DNA of 35,678 nucleotides from Chloroflexota bacterium (GTDB lineage: Bacteria; Chloroflexota; Chloroflexia; Chloroheliales; Chloroheliaceae), in assembly GCA_028287745.1 (NCBI GenBank), contig JAQBPB010000030.1:1-35678 (forward strand). Reading direction: 5' to 3'. Position 1 is the first letter of the stretch, and each line of letters opens with the position of its first letter. A program made the position numbers and the translations under genes. The notes under the pieces were generated by a model. It was not told where the DNA came from. It ran no database searches and saw only the letters and a program-made list of their open reading frames with translations. Shown piece by piece: positions 16,205 through 25,544 of the stretch.

Positions 16205-17221
16205 TTACCGGGAAACGCCGCTCGAACTGGTATTGCTCTCCGAAGCGACTAACCGGGCGGCTTCGGCATGGCTGATTACCGGCATATCACCGGGAGTGCT
16301 GTACTTCAGGGCCGCCACCGCCGCACCCCAGCGCAGGGCTAAAGCCAGCAGCCCAGGAGCAAACTCCTTGTGGTCGTTTCCGGCCAGAAACCCGTAGAGC
16401 AACCCGGCAGCGAAAGCGTCACCGCCGCCAATCCGGCCGACTTCTGCGGCGGGAAAGACCGGCTGCCGGATTAATTCACCCCGGGGTGCCTGGCCCATAG
16501 CCCCGTCTTTTCCCATGGTCAGAACAACCGTTGCCTGGGGAAAGTGCTGCTGCAAAAATCCCAGGACCTGTTCCGGGGGAGTCGTGCCGGACAGGCTGTA
16601 GATCAAACGGGCATCTCGCAGGGGCGCAATCAGCAAATCGGCCGTCCTGGCGAAAGGCTCGCACCCGACCCGGGCCTGTTCCGGCGACCAGAGCCGGGCC
16701 CGGTAGTTAAGGTCAAAACTGACAGCCCACCCGGCCTGTTTTGCCAGCCCCAGCGCTTTAAGGGTGGTCTGGGCCGCCGACTGACTCACCGCCGGAGTTA
16801 TCCCGGTAATATGCAGCACCCGGCTGGCCCCGGGCTGGAAAAGGTCGGCGGGCAGGTCGTCCGGCTGCATCCGGCTAAGGGCGCTGTTGGCCCGGTCGTA
16901 GACCACCGCGCTCCCGCGTGGGGCCAGTCCTTCTTCCAGGAAATAGAGTCCAACCCGGTCCTGGTCAGTCCAGCACACCCGTGATGTATCGACTCCGTAA
17001 CCTTTCAGGGCGTTATCAATCAACAGGCCCAGGCCGTTTTTGGTCAGGCGTGAAAGCCAGCTTACCTTGAGGCCCAGGCGGGCCAGGCCAACCGCCGTAT
17101 TGGACTCGCTGCCGCCAACCTCAATATCCAGGTTTGTCGCTTGTTCAAGCCGCCGCATCTGGGGCGGGGTCAGGCGCAACATCGTTTCGCCCAGCGTTAC
17201 TACATCATAGTGGTCTGCCAT
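16205..17221 (-). CDS. kdgK: 2-keto-3-deoxygluconate kinase (PfkB family)
   Basis: 338 residues, normal for the family. The N-terminal PfkB region GGSESNTAVGLARLG (36-50), the KDG-kinase-like segment FDLNYRARLW (169-178) and the C-terminal signature GRIGGGDAFAAG with catalytic Asp268 are all present. It phosphorylates 2-keto-3-deoxygluconate to KDPG with ATP. ATG 17221 follows GAGG. It is 34 bp downstream of eda, whose product cleaves KDPG, so the pair forms the two last steps of the pathway. Specificity between gluconate- and galactonate-derived substrates cannot be read here. Confidence 0.93.
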   Translation of the reverse strand: MADHYDVVTLGETMLRLTPPQMRRLEQATNLDIEVGGSESNTAVGLARLGLKVSWLSRLTKNGLGLLIDNALKGYGVDTSRVCWTDQDRVGLYFLEEGLAPRGSAVVYDRANSALSRMQPDDLPADLFQPGASRVLHITGITPAVSQSAAQTTLKALGLAKQAGWAVSFDLNYRARLWSPEQARVGCEPFARTADLLIAPLRDARLIYSLSGTTPPEQVLGFLQQHFPQATVVLTMGKDGAMGQAPRGELIRQPVFPAAEVGRIGGGDAFAAGLLYGFLAGNDHKEFAPGLLALALRWGAAVAALKYSTPGDMPVISHAEAARLVASESNTSSSGVSR

Positions 17222-17255
17222 TTGTCCTCAAGCCCCTGTTTTATCTTTTGATTAG

Positions 17256-17927
17256 TTACTTTCCGCGCCCGATGCGGACCTGTTCCAGGAGAGCCTCGGC
17301 TTTCTGGCGAATAGCCGCCCAGTTATTGGCCGCCACCAGGTTCTTATCTACCAGGTTGCCGCCCACGCCGACCGCTATGGCCCCGTTTCTAACAAACTCG
17401 GCCGCGTTTTCCAGGCTCACCCCGCCGGTCGGGACCAGCTTCAACTGGGGCAAAGGCTCGCGCAAATCTTTGAAGTAACCCGGCCCAAAGGCCCTGGCCG
17501 GAAAGACCTTGATAGCGCTGGCCCCGGCGTTCCAACCCGACAGGATTTCGGTCGGCGTTAAGGCTCCCGGCATAATAGCGACCTGCTGGTCGGTGCAAAC
17601 CTTGATAGTTTCAAAGTTCAGGGCAGGCGTGACAATAAACTGGGCCCCGGCGGCAATCGCGGCCCGCGCGTCAGCCGGAGTCAGGACCGTACCGGCCCCG
17701 ATGACCGCCTGACCCTGCTCGAACTCGGCAAAGCTTTTCTTTATCTCGGTCAAAACCTGCAAAGCCAGCGGGTTGGTCATCGTAAATTCCAGCGAGGTAA
17801 TACCGGCATCCAGCAGGGTCCGGGTCAGGGCAGCCGACTGGCTCAAGTCATCCAACCGGATTACTACCAGTACTCCGCCCAGGCCGGTTATTCGCAGGAC
17901 TTCGTCCCGGTTAATTTCGGTAGCCAT
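17256..17927 (-). CDS. eda: KDPG aldolase (2-dehydro-3-deoxy-phosphogluconate aldolase)
   Basis: The frame opens at 17990, but the ATG at 17927 (MATEINRDEV) gives the normal length, 223 residues, and has GAAGG 10 nt upstream; the earlier ATG lies inside the promoter region. The class I aldolase features are present: Arg24 in VVIR, Glu47 in SLEFT, Schiff-base Lys140 in AIKVFPA and the phosphate-binding PTGG. The position equivalent to E. coli Eda Arg49 reads Thr/Asn, as in several KDPG/KDPGal paralogs, so galactonate-type substrates are possible. It cleaves KDPG to pyruvate and glyceraldehyde 3-phosphate. Driven by the promoter at 18013-18041. Confidence 0.92.
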   Translation of the reverse strand: MATEINRDEVLRITGLGGVLVVIRLDDLSQSAALTRTLLDAGITSLEFTMTNPLALQVLTEIKKSFAEFEQGQAVIGAGTVLTPADARAAIAAGAQFIVTPALNFETIKVCTDQQVAIMPGALTPTEILSGWNAGASAIKVFPARAFGPGYFKDLREPLPQLKLVPTGGVSLENAAEFVRNGAIAVGVGGNLVDKNLVAANNWAAIRQKAEALLEQVRIGRGK

Positions 17928-17983
17928 AAAATAAAAACCTTCTTTTATAAAGAAACCATATATAGAAAACAGCCTGATAAACC

Positions 17984-18012
17984 TTGACAAATGGGTAATT
18001 ATAACTTAATAT
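17984..18012 (+). promoter_or_regulatory. Promoter of the gntR-dehydratase-MFS arm
   Basis: TTGACA (17984-17989), 17 bases, TAATAT (18007-18012). Perfect -35, 4 of 6 at the -10. It points to the gntR ATG at 18082 with a leader of about 65 nt. Confidence 0.65.
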
Positions 18013-18029
18013 GTTATATCATTATAATG
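18000..18029. promoter_or_regulatory. Operator candidates shared by the divergent promoters
   Basis: TATAAC (18000-18005) and GTTATA (18013-18018) form a perfect 6-bp inverted repeat with a 7-nt spacer. It includes the -10 box of both promoters. Two bases on, CATTATAATG (18020-18029) is a 10-bp perfect palindrome in the spacer of the minus-strand promoter. A GntR/UTRA dimer bound here would silence both arms at once. The family link is known; the exact site is inferred. Confidence 0.55.
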
Positions 18030-18041
18030 AATTTCTGTCAA
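18013..18041 (-). promoter_or_regulatory. Promoter of the eda-kdgK arm
   Basis: On the minus strand TTGACA (18041-18036), 17 bases, TATAAC (18018-18013): perfect -35 and 5 of 6 at the -10. The leader to ATG 17927 is about 80 nt. Face to face with the plus-strand promoter, so polymerases on both would collide or compete. Confidence 0.7.
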
Positions 18042-18081
18042 TAAAGCCTTCTTTAGACCAACTAACCAAAAGTAAACAAAA

Positions 18082-18807
18082 ATGAGTGTTATAAACCCGA
18101 ATAGCCCGCTGCCTCTCTACGCCCAGGTTAAAGAAGCCTTACAGCGCGAAATTGAAAAGAATATGACCCCCGGCCAGAGCCTGCCCATTGAACCCGAACT
18201 GGAAAAGCGTTTCGGGGTTAGCCGGGTTACCGTCCGGCGAGCCCTGGAAGAACTGGAGTCGGATGGTCTGATTATCCGCAAGCAGGGCCGGGGCACTTTC
18301 GTGCGGGAACCGAAAATCGCCCAGGAGCTAACCCGCCTGATTTCCTGGGGTGAAACTATTCGCCAGAGCGGCCTGGAACCGCAGACGGTCAGTTCCGAAA
18401 TGGAACTGGTCGAGCCGACCCAGGATATGTGCGCCACGCTTGGCATTACTTCCGGGACAAAGCTGGTCCGTATCCGGCGATTGCGCTATGCCAGCGGCGA
18501 ACCAATCTGCATAATGACCAACTACCTGCCGCAGGGTCTTATCCCGGGCCTGGAAGACAGCGGCCTTATTCAAGATTCGATTTACGAGTCCATGGCCCAT
18601 CACAACCTGAAGCCGGTCCGGGCTTTTGATAAGGTCGAAGCCAGGATGGCAACCACCTGGGAAGCCGGACAGTTACAGGTCCCGGCCGATTTCCCGCTGC
18701 TGGAAGTTACCCGCCTGGTCTATGACGCCAGCGGCAAACCGCTGTACCTGGCGGTAATCACAAACCGGTCGGATAAATACGTCTATACCGTTCACTTTGG
18801 TACCTAA
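18082..18807 (+). CDS. GntR-family regulator with UTRA ligand domain
   Basis: 241 residues: N-terminal winged helix (about 10-75) with the GntR pattern [28 protein letters not shown] and GRGTFV, then a UTRA effector domain (about 95-235), i.e. the HutC subfamily. UTRA domains bind small molecules such as sugar derivatives or phosphorylated intermediates, releasing DNA. The gene sits at the centre of the sugar-acid cluster, next to a palindromic operator, so it most likely represses both arms and its own gene. The effector is probably the sugar acid or KDG/KDPG. ATG 18082 has no clear Shine-Dalgarno. Confidence 0.93.
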   Translation: MSVINPNSPLPLYAQVKEALQREIEKNMTPGQSLPIEPELEKRFGVSRVTVRRALEELESDGLIIRKQGRGTFVREPKIAQELTRLISWGETIRQSGLEPQTVSSEMELVEPTQDMCATLGITSGTKLVRIRRLRYASGEPICIMTNYLPQGLIPGLEDSGLIQDSIYESMAHHNLKPVRAFDKVEARMATTWEAGQLQVPADFPLLEVTRLVYDASGKPLYLAVITNRSDKYVYTVHFGT

Positions 18808-18857
18808 GCTTTCGCCTTAATGTTAGTCAGCCTGCATTGGCTCAAAGGAGAACCCGG

Positions 18858-20072
18858 TTGAAAATTACAGATATAAAAGCCACGACCATCACCGTACCCC
18901 TGGAAGCGCCGCTCCGGCACAGCAACGGCGCGCATTGGGGCCGCTTCGTTCGCACAATCGTAGAAGTCGAAACCGATGAGGGCATCACCGGATTTGGCGA
19001 AATGGGCGGCGGCGGCGAAAGCGCCGAAATGGCTTTCAGGGGCCTGAAAAGTTACCTGGTCGGTCACGACCCTTTCCAGCTTGAGGAAATGCGCTTTGCT
19101 ATCTGTAACCCCACCGCCAGCCTGTACAACAACCGCACCCAGCTACACGCCGCCCTTGAATTCGCCTGCCTGGACATTATGGGCAAAAAACTAAACGTGC
19201 CGGTCTACGCCCTGCTGGGCGGGAAAGTCCGCGACCGGGTTTCTTTTGCCAGCTATCTATTCTTTCGACTGCCGGATGAAGCGACCGGCCAGGGCGAGGT
19301 CCGGACTATCGAGCAGTTGGTCAAGCATTGCCGCGAGTTAAAAGAGCAGTACGGCTTTACCACACATAAGCTGAAAGGCGGCGTCTTTCCGCCCGAATAC
19401 GAACTGGCCTGTTACAAGGCCCTGGCCGAAGCTTTCCCGGACGACCGCCTGCGCTACGACCCAAACGGGGCTTTGAGCGTGGAAGACGCTATCCGGTTTG
19501 GACAGGCTATTGAAGGTTTGAAAAACGATTATTTCGAGGATCCCACCTGGGGTCTGAACGGCATGCGGCGCGTCCGCTCAATGGTCCGTATTCCAACCGC
19601 CACCAACACGGTTGTAATCAACTTTGAACAACTGGCCCAGAATATTCTCAACCCGGCGGTAGACGTGATTTTGCTGGATACCACTTTCTGGGGCGGCATC
19701 CGGCCTTGCATCAAAGCCGCCGGGGTCTGCGAAACCTTTCAACTGGGGATTGCGGTCCATTCCTCCGGGGAACTGGGTATTCAGCTTGCCAGCATGCTGC
19801 ACATGGGCGCGGCCCTGCCGAACCTGGCCTTTGCCGGGGATGCCCACTACCACCACCTGCAAGATGACATCCTGGTGGGCGGGAAAATGGAATACAAGGA
19901 CGGAACTATCGCCGTGCCGGAAGGGCCCGGCCTCGGTATCACGGTCGACCGCGACAAATTAGCTCATTACGCCGAACTGTACCGCAAGCTGGGCGGCTAT
20001 CCCTACGATAGAGACCCGGCCCGGCCCGGCTGGTATCCGCTGGTCCCGAACGAACGCTGGGCCACACCTTAA
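18858..20072 (+). CDS. Enolase-superfamily sugar-acid dehydratase (glucarate-dehydratase-like)
   Basis: An upstream TTG (18837) is in frame, but TTG 18858 has AAGGAG 7 nt before it and starts at the expected KITDIK strand; the product is then 404 residues. Active-site residues of the glucarate dehydratase subgroup are visible: KLK (Lys171, Lys173), DPN (Asp201, Asn203), Glu227 in YFEDP, Asn250, Asp274 in LLDTT, and His301 in AVHSSGE. The enzyme abstracts the alpha proton with Lys or His and eliminates water. True glucarate dehydratases are about 446 residues and yield 5-keto-4-deoxyglucarate, which KdgK/Eda do not use, so an aldonate (gluconate, galactonate or similar) giving KDG is the more likely substrate. 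Confidence 0.88.
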   Translation: MKITDIKATTITVPLEAPLRHSNGAHWGRFVRTIVEVETDEGITGFGEMGGGGESAEMAFRGLKSYLVGHDPFQLEEMRFAICNPTASLYNNRTQLHAALEFACLDIMGKKLNVPVYALLGGKVRDRVSFASYLFFRLPDEATGQGEVRTIEQLVKHCRELKEQYGFTTHKLKGGVFPPEYELACYKALAEAFPDDRLRYDPNGALSVEDAIRFGQAIEGLKNDYFEDPTWGLNGMRRVRSMVRIPTATNTVVINFEQLAQNILNPAVDVILLDTTFWGGIRPCIKAAGVCETFQLGIAVHSSGELGIQLASMLHMGAALPNLAFAGDAHYHHLQDDILVGGKMEYKDGTIAVPEGPGLGITVDRDKLAHYAELYRKLGGYPYDRDPARPGWYPLVPNERWATP

Positions 20073-20099
20073 ACATTGAAAGAAGTTTTGTAATAAACA

Positions 20100-21413
20100 A
20101 TGGGAAGTGATCAACCGGATAGGTTACCAACAGGAGGGACCAGGCCGCCCCGGCGCCGCGAAAACTGGCAAACGGTGCTTTATGCCTCGTTTGCGGCTCA
20201 ATTAATAAGTATGATCGGGTTCAACTCCTCCATCCCTTTTGTACCTCTTTTCCTCCAGAAAGATTTAAATGTTCACGACGTCGGGCAAGCCGGGCTGTGG
20301 TCGGGCATCATGGTCACGGCCAGCTTCCTGACGATGGCCGCCTTTTCGCCCATCTGGGGCGCGCTGTCGGACCGTTACGGCCGCAAGTCAATGGTCTTAC
20401 GCTCTATCCTGGGCGGCGTGGTAGTCGTGGGGTTGATGGCCTTTACCCAGGACGTCTGGTTCATGCTGGTCCTGAGAATAATGCAAGGCGCCCTGACCGG
20501 GACCGTTACCGCCAATATCGCCCTGGTCGCCTCTATCACCCCTAAAGAAAAAATGGGCTATGCCCTGGGCCTGATGCAAACCTCGGTCTTTGTGGGAGCC
20601 AGTATTGGCCCACTGGTGGGCGGCATTTTATCCGACCTGACCGATTACCGGGTTACTTTTATTATCACAGCGGTAATTCTGACCTTTGCGGCCCTGATAG
20701 TAGTTTTCCTGGTCCACGAAGATTTCACCCCGGTCAAACCCGACCCCACCCGGCAGCAGTTAAGCCTGGGCCAGCGGTTCAAGGCCGCTTTTATGAGCAA
20801 AGAATTTATGGCCCTGGTGATTATCCTGGCCCTGGTGCAGTTCAGCTCAAGTATTATCGCGCCGGTCCTGGCCCTGTTCATCAAAGTGCTGAATGGCGGT
20901 GGTTCGGAAGGGGTCGCCACCCTGGCCGGTCTGGAACTGGCGATTACCGGGGTAACCAGCGCCTTTTCAGCGGTCGTCGCCGGGCGCCTGAGCGATAAAT
21001 ACGGCCACCGCCAGATTCTAATAATCAGCGCCCTGGCGGCGGCCCTGCTCTATATTCCGCAGGCCCTGGTCGGAAATGTCTGGGAACTGCTTATCTTGCG
21101 TGGCCTTATGGGCCTGTGCTTTGGCGGAATTATTCCCTCGGCTAACGCCCTGATTGCCCAGATGATACCGGAAGGCCGCAAAGGGTCGGCCTTTGGGGTG
21201 GTAAGCAGCGTTTCCTCGCTCGGTTCGGCCAGTGGCCCACTTATTGGGGCGGTCATCGCGGCGGCCATCAGCACCCGGGCGGTGTTCCTGCTGACCGGTT
21301 TCACCCTGTTAATGGCCGCGCTCTGGATTAAAACCAGCCTGCCCCGGACAGCCGTACAAGCCGCACCGGGACCGGCAGCGGAGGAAGTCCGCAGCCCAGG
21401 TTCGGCCCTGTGA
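20100..21413 (+). CDS. MFS transporter, probable sugar-acid importer or MdtG-like
   Basis: 437 residues with about 12 hydrophobic helices and the cytoplasmic loop motif GALSDRYGRKS (87-97), repeated in the second half as GRLSDKYGHRQ. By sequence style it resembles the DHA1/MdtG-TetA group of proton antiporters. By position, 27 bp after the dehydratase and in the GntR-controlled arm, an importer of the sugar acid would be expected. Sequence and context therefore point to different substrates. The ribosome binding site is weak (AAAGAAG). Confidence 0.87.
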   Translation: MGSDQPDRLPTGGTRPPRRRENWQTVLYASFAAQLISMIGFNSSIPFVPLFLQKDLNVHDVGQAGLWSGIMVTASFLTMAAFSPIWGALSDRYGRKSMVLRSILGGVVVVGLMAFTQDVWFMLVLRIMQGALTGTVTANIALVASITPKEKMGYALGLMQTSVFVGASIGPLVGGILSDLTDYRVTFIITAVILTFAALIVVFLVHEDFTPVKPDPTRQQLSLGQRFKAAFMSKEFMALVIILALVQFSSSIIAPVLALFIKVLNGGGSEGVATLAGLELAITGVTSAFSAVVAGRLSDKYGHRQILIISALAAALLYIPQALVGNVWELLILRGLMGLCFGGIIPSANALIAQMIPEGRKGSAFGVVSSVSSLGSASGPLIGAVIAAAISTRAVFLLTGFTLLMAALWIKTSLPRTAVQAAPGPAAEEVRSPGSAL

Positions 21414-21449
21414 AAGGGCTAACCGGCGTTAATTAAAAGGGTTTAAGAC

Positions 21450-21479
21450 TTGCAACTTATTTATATTTATAGCTATTAT
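21450..21479 (+). promoter_or_regulatory. Candidate promoter for the fused ABC exporter
   Basis: TTGCAA (21450-21455), 18 bases, TATTAT (21474-21479), matching 4 of 6 and 5 of 6. The region 21414-21600 is very AT-rich. The leader to ATG 21601 is about 115 nt and lacks a Shine-Dalgarno. Confidence 0.45.
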
Positions 21480-21600
21480 AACGTCATGATAGTTTTAAAA
21501 TAAGGAAACAGGTTGCTCCAAAAGCAGCCAAAATTGCAGTTTCATCATGCTTTTACAAAGGTGTAAAACAGGGATGAATTGTTGATAGTAAAATAAAAAA

Positions 21601-24600
21601 ATGCGGAACTTGAAAAATTTAATCCCCTACCTGGCACGCTACAAAGCTTTTCTTTTAACCGGTCTGGTGGTACTGCTGCTGCTTTCTTCCGTTACCCTGG
21701 TCCAACCCTACCTCTTACGCCTGGGAATTGACGGCTTACAGGCTAACAATTTCGAGCCACTTATCTGCCTGGTAATAGTCCTGGTTGGCCTGGTCCAGTT
21801 CGGGCTGGGCTTCATGCAGCGCTGGTCGGTCAACCGGGTCGGCCACCTGATTGAAGCCGATTTGCGCAAGAGCCTGTTTAAAAAACTCCAGAAACTTGAC
21901 CGGGGCTTTTATGACCAGAACAGCATAGGCGACCTGATTGTTCACTCTACCTCCGATATTTCTATACAACGCAACTTTATAGTCCAGGGCATCGTTAGCG
22001 GCTGTAACACCCTGTTCATGGGCACGATTGCCCTAATCCTGATGTTCTCCCAGAACTGGAACCTGGCCCTGGCCGGTCTGGTTTTTTTGCCTTTTCTGGC
22101 GGTTGCTTTCTCCTACATTCGCCGCCACATGGAAACTGTCTATCAGAACGCCCAGGAACGTCTGGGCGAAGTCAGCAACCGGGTCCAGGAAGTTTTATCC
22201 GGTATCCGGGTGGTCAAAGCCTATACGGACGAAGAAGTGGAGAGCCAGCGCTACGCCGAGGAAAACCGGCTGTATGTGGTGGACCGGCTGAAATTTGCCC
22301 GGCTCAACTCGCTCCTGATTCCGCTTATACAGCTTGCAACCGGCCTGACAACCGGCCTGCTGCTCTGGATTGGTGCTAACGAAATCCAGGCCGGGAACCT
22401 CACCATCGGGCAGTTTGTTCAGTTCAACGCCTACCTGCTGCTGCTGGCAGGGCCGCTCTCCAACCTGGGTACGGTCCTCGGTATCGGCCAGCAAGCGGCA
22501 ATCAGTATGGGCCGCCTTCAGCGTATCCTGCAATACAAACCGGTTATTGCTGAACCCGACCCGGAAGAAGCCGTGGAAGTCCCGGCGGCCCAACCCGGCC
22601 AGACCACCCTTGAATTTAAGGATGCCGGGCAGCGTTTTGGCGAAAAATGGGCGCTGCGCCACCTGAACTTCAAAGTCCAGACCGGCCAGACCGTCGCGGT
22701 AGTCGGCCCGACCGGGTCCGGCAAAAGCTCACTGGCGTCGCTGATTGGCCGGATTTACGATCCTGACGAAGGGGCGGTCTTGCTCAACGGCGTCAATGTT
22801 AAACAGATACCCCTGGCCGAATTGCGCCGCCGGATTAGCTACGTGCCGCAAGAAACCCTCCTTTTCTCGCTTTCGCTCCGGGAGAACATTGCTTTCGGGA
22901 AAAATGAGGCCGGAGATGAAGAAATCCTGCTGGCGGCTGAACTGTCCCGGCTGTCCCAGGACTTGCCCCAGATACCGGGCGGCTATGACGCTAAAGTCGG
23001 CGAACGCGGCGTGACCCTGAGCGGCGGCCAGAAACAACGCACCGCGATTGCCCGGGCCCTCCTGCCCGATTCGGAACTGCTTATCCTGGACGATGCCCTG
23101 AGCAGCGTTGATGCCAGCACCCAGAATTTAATCGCCGCCAACCTTAAGTTACTGGCCGCCCAGGGCCGGACAACTCTAATTGTCACCCAACGGCTGGCCC
23201 TGGTGAAAGATGCCGACTGGATTGTGGTACTGGAGGGCGGCCAGATTGTCGCCGAAGGTACGCACACCAGCCTGTGGGAACAAAGCGACGGCCTTTACGC
23301 CCGCATGTACCAGCACGAACTGGCCTCGGCCGTGGATAGCCTGCTGGACGAGGCGGTTTTCCCGTCCGCCACCGGGGCGGCCCCGGCAGACGGTGGCGAA
23401 GCCCCGGTTGAAAAATCTAAAGCCCCGGCGTCCGGCCCGGCCGAAACGCTGGCCCAGGCCGCGCCGGAAACGTCCGGGAAAGGCGCCAGGCGGCGTAAAA
23501 AAGTTAAGGTTAACCCGGAAGATGACCAGGATGAAATAGTCGGGCTGAATTACCAGGGCGGCCGCCTGACCCGCCTGTTAAGCTATATCTGGCGCTACCG
23601 GAGTATTTTGCTACTGGCAACCCCGGTTATAATTGCCGGGTCGCTGCTGGAACTGGCCGGGCCTCTTTTGAGCAAAATCGCCATTGACGAATATATTACT
23701 CCCCGCAAGCTGGACGGACTGGGCCTGATACTGGTCCTGTTCGTCGGGGCGACCGTGTTAAGTTTCGCCTTGCGCTACCTGCGCTCCTATTTGATGGAGA
23801 AAATCGGCCAACTGGTCGTGCGGGATTTACGGGTCCAGCTTTTCAGCTACCTGTTGCGCCACCCGCTGTCCTTTTTCGACCGCTACCCGGCCGGTAGCCT
23901 GATTGGCCGCCTGACCAGCGACATGGACGCCGTCAACGACCTGTTAAGCCAGGGAGCCGTAGCAGTAGTTGCCGACCTGATTACCCTTGCGGCGATTATC
24001 ATAACAATGTTTATCCTGGATTGGCGGCTGGCCCTGGTCAGCCTGGCCGTACTGCCGGTTCTGTACGTGGCAACCACCATCTTCCGGAAAATCTTGCGCC
24101 AGGCATGGCGCAGCTCGCGCCGTAAATACTCGACCCTGGTCGGCTACATGGCCGAAAATTACTCCGGAATGCTGACTATCCAGCTCTTTAACCGCCAGAA
24201 GACCAACCGCGACCGCTTCGAAGAACTTAATTACGACTACTTCCAGAGCAACCGCTTTATCGTTTCGGTTAACGGCATCTTCCTGCCGCTGGTTTCCTTC
24301 CTGGCTCAACTGGCTAACGCCCTGCTCTTACTGGTGGCCGGGTGGCTGTATTTCCAGAGCGGCGAAATAACCTTCGGCCTGATAGTGGCCTTCTTACAGT
24401 ACACCGAGCGGGCTTTCACCCCTATCCGCGACCTGGCTGAGCGCTATACCTCGTTCCAGGCGGCCAGCGCCAGTTGCGAGCGGATCTTCGGCCTTCTGGA
24501 CCAACCGGCCGCCATCCAGGACCCGGCCAAACCGCGCAAGCTGGTTGAAACCGACCCGGCCACCGGCGCGGCCCCGAAAGACTGGGCCGAAGTAGCTTTT

Positions 24601-25329
24601 AATAACGTGGTCTTTGGCTATAACCCGGAATTTCCGGTCCTTAAAGGGATTTCGTTCAAGGTCCGGGCCGGTGAGAAAGTCGCTATCGTAGGCGCGACCG
24701 GGGCCGGTAAAACCAGTATTACCAGCCTGCTGGGCCGCAACTACGATATCCAATCGGGCAGCATCACCATCAACGGCGTGGACATCCGCGAGGTCACCCA
24801 GGAGGACTTAAGAAAACACATGGCACTGGTCTTGCAGGAACCGGTATTGTTCAAGGGAACGATTGCCGAAAATATCCGGTTGGGACGGCCCGAGCTTTCT
24901 GATGAAGCCATGCGCGAAGCGGCGGAGTATGTCGGGGCGGATAGCTTTATCCGGCAATTACCGGGCGGCTACAACTACGAGTTGCAGGAGCGTGGAACCA
25001 ATCTTTCGGCCGGGCAGCGCCAGTTACTCAGTTTCGCCCGGGCCCTGGCCTACAACCCGGACGGTATTCTGATTTTGGACGAAGCAACTTCCAGCGTGGA
25101 TAGCGAAAGCGAGGCAACCATCCAGGAAGCCCTTAAGAAATTACTGACCGGCCGCACCGCCCTGATAATCGCGCACCGCCTTAGTACTATTCGCGATGTT
25201 GACCGGATTATCGTGATGGAAAAAGGCCGGATTGCCGAAATGGGCACCCAGGCCGAATTGCTCAACAGGGGGCAACTCTACTACAGCCTTTATTTGAACC
25301 AGATGTCCCTGGTTAACACCTCGGCTTAG
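21601..25329 (+). CDS. Full-length fused ABC exporter (two TMD-NBD halves) with one degenerate ATP site
   Basis: 1242 residues carrying TMD1-NBD1-linker-TMD2-NBD2. NBD1: Walker A Lys375, LSGGQ (473-477), Walker B ends Asp497-Asp498 where the second residue should be catalytic Glu, and the switch His is Gln530 (VTQR). NBD2: Walker A Lys1037, LSAGQ (1135-1139), Walker B Asp1160-Glu1161, switch His1192 (AHR). The pairing of NBD1 Walker motifs with the altered NBD2 signature makes a non-hydrolytic site, as in heterodimers TM287/288 and BmrCD. An Ala/Pro then Lys-rich linker (about 580-645) joins the halves. Bacterial type IV exporters are usually separate half-transporters. It probably exports lipids or drugs. 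No clear Shine-Dalgarno precedes ATG 21601. Confidence 0.95.
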   Translation: MRNLKNLIPYLARYKAFLLTGLVVLLLLSSVTLVQPYLLRLGIDGLQANNFEPLICLVIVLVGLVQFGLGFMQRWSVNRVGHLIEADLRKSLFKKLQKLDRGFYDQNSIGDLIVHSTSDISIQRNFIVQGIVSGCNTLFMGTIALILMFSQNWNLALAGLVFLPFLAVAFSYIRRHMETVYQNAQERLGEVSNRVQEVLSGIRVVKAYTDEEVESQRYAEENRLYVVDRLKFARLNSLLIPLIQLATGLTTGLLLWIGANEIQAGNLTIGQFVQFNAYLLLLAGPLSNLGTVLGIGQQAAISMGRLQRILQYKPVIAEPDPEEAVEVPAAQPGQTTLEFKDAGQRFGEKWALRHLNFKVQTGQTVAVVGPTGSGKSSLASLIGRIYDPDEGAVLLNGVNVKQIPLAELRRRISYVPQETLLFSLSLRENIAFGKNEAGDEEILLAAELSRLSQDLPQIPGGYDAKVGERGVTLSGGQKQRTAIARALLPDSELLILDDALSSVDASTQNLIAANLKLLAAQGRTTLIVTQRLALVKDADWIVVLEGGQIVAEGTHTSLWEQSDGLYARMYQHELASAVDSLLDEAVFPSATGAAPADGGEAPVEKSKAPASGPAETLAQAAPETSGKGARRRKKVKVNPEDDQDEIVGLNYQGGRLTRLLSYIWRYRSILLLATPVIIAGSLLELAGPLLSKIAIDEYITPRKLDGLGLILVLFVGATVLSFALRYLRSYLMEKIGQLVVRDLRVQLFSYLLRHPLSFFDRYPAGSLIGRLTSDMDAVNDLLSQGAVAVVADLITLAAIIITMFILDWRLALVSLAVLPVLYVATTIFRKILRQAWRSSRRKYSTLVGYMAENYSGMLTIQLFNRQKTNRDRFEELNYDYFQSNRFIVSVNGIFLPLVSFLAQLANALLLLVAGWLYFQSGEITFGLIVAFLQYTERAFTPIRDLAERYTSFQAASASCERIFGLLDQPAAIQDPAKPRKLVETDPATGAAPKDWAEVAFNNVVFGYNPEFPVLKGISFKVRAGEKVAIVGATGAGKTSITSLLGRNYDIQSGSITINGVDIREVTQEDLRKHMALVLQEPVLFKGTIAENIRLGRPELSDEAMREAAEYVGADSFIRQLPGGYNYELQERGTNLSAGQRQLLSFARALAYNPDGILILDEATSSVDSESEATIQEALKKLLTGRTALIIAHRLSTIRDVDRIIVMEKGRIAEMGTQAELLNRGQLYYSLYLNQMSLVNTSA

Positions 25330-25544
25330 TACCCGGTGGGCCATGACATTGTAATTCCAAACGCTGTCGAGTAATGTGGCAAATCCTGTTTTACAGAGTA
25401 CTCAGGATGACAATGCAAGGTGGTTACCCATTTTAGTAAATAAAAGATGTACCAAATCTTGCATACCCTGGTATGGTGGATGACTAAGTGAATGCCTATA
25501 CAGGGTAGCAGGCAGCAGAAAAATTAGTAGTAAAAGGTAAGAAA

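Noticed and set aside
25371..25433. 20-codon frame in the gap before the aldo/keto reductase gene
   Set aside because: No ribosome binding site, no recognisable sequence and chance length in an AT-rich gap.
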